Source: Lanius collurio
Lineage: Eukaryota > Chordata > Aves > Passeriformes > Laniidae
DNA length: 64,000 nt
NCBI GenBank assembly: GCA_020086605.1
Contig: JACBWW010000045.1
Location: forward strand, 348,226 to 412,225
Direction of reading: 5' to 3'
The notes beneath the pieces were generated by a model that ran no database searches, had not been told where the DNA came from, and worked only from the letters and a program-made list of their open reading frames with translations. This document shows positions 63,890-64,000 of the stretch, piece by piece; position 1 is the first letter of the stretch; the number at the start of each line of letters is the position of its first letter. Position numbers and translations under genes: made by a program.

Positions 63890-64000
63890 CGTCGCCGGGA
63901 TCTCCGCGCATCGCCGCCGCCCCGCTCAGCTGCTCAGAGGAGGAGCCGCCGCCGCCGCCTCCGCCGCCGCCGCCGCCGCGGGGGCACCCGCGCCGCCGCC
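63890..64000 (-). promoter_or_regulatory. HS6ST2 5' UTR with CGG-repeat and an upstream out-of-frame ATG
   Basis: On the minus strand the leader has GGC triplets in two tracts (about 63979-63961 and 63959-63945) separated by one GGA. An in-frame stop follows at 63928-63926, and an upstream ATG at 63911-63909 lies in another frame. That upstream frame overlaps the main coding start and stays open past the splice donor. If this region is in the mRNA, the upstream ATG could lower HS6ST2 translation; its context (G at -3, C at +4) is weaker than that of the main ATG. Confidence 0.6.

Larger units (their letters stand above)
62950..64000 (-). promoter_or_regulatory. CpG island over HS6ST2 first exon and start of intron 1
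   Basis: GC content and CpG density rise sharply here (many GCCGCC, CGCG and CCCGGG words) compared with the AT-rich intron. The island continues to the window edge, so its upstream half and the transcription start are probably outside or near 64000. CpG-island promoters usually lack a TATA box, and none is visible. Confidence 0.85.

Noticed and set aside
63231..63911. 226-codon minus-strand frame over the HS6ST2 exon
   Set aside because: It is the GC-rich shadow of the HS6ST2 coding frame and runs through the splice donor into intron sequence. Only its ATG is kept as a regulatory note.

Overview
The window looks like a piece of a bird nuclear genome, most likely a songbird. The evidence is an avian-type CR1 retrotransposon end with the paired ATTCTATG octamer (19575-19780), two further CR1 relics, LTRs of avian endogenous-retrovirus type, low repeat density, and a vertebrate gene with a GC-rich first exon. 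Chromosome and species are not determinable from the sequence alone.

Layout. The only host gene recognised with confidence is at the right edge, on the minus strand: the first coding exon of HS6ST2, a heparan sulfate 6-O-sulfotransferase. It sits in a CpG island with a CGG-repeat 5' UTR. Its splice donor lies at 63376-63377, so everything to the left (about 63 kb) is most simply read as HS6ST2 intron 1. That intron is mostly AT-rich, repeat-poor DNA without convincing exons. One exception is an exon-like stretch near 57955-58160 on the HS6ST2 strand. It has an acceptor-like site in the right phase, a 51-codon open frame and an AATAAA signal, so it may be an alternative last exon.

The most unusual content is at the left edge. 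Two related LTR elements, in opposite orientation and about 3.8 kb apart, carry a Y-box-type cold-shock domain (YBX-like, RNA/DNA binding). Copy B (5204-7449, minus) has two LTRs, a short open frame resembling a retroviral Gag matrix domain, a Gly/Ser/Ala-rich stretch, and then a frameshifted cold-shock domain. Copy A (1-1411, plus; its 5' part lies outside the window) has an open cold-shock domain with a Pro/Phe/Tyr/Met-rich tail and its 3' LTR. I recognise no pol or env between the LTRs of copy B. This reads as a retrovirus-like family that captured a host Y-box gene.

Other mobile DNA: two same-family long LTRs in the same orientation (11825-12974 and 53494-54421), an LTR candidate at 42112-42752 with a possible 4-bp target duplication, an LTR-like block at about 27377-28123 with three 28-bp tandem units, and CR1 pieces at about 2700-3030, 9751-9845 and 19575-19780. 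Small structures include a perfect 22-bp palindrome (35722-35743), a perfect 28-bp tandem duplication (9974-10029), and several homopolymer or G-rich tracts. I found no tRNA, rRNA or CRISPR array.
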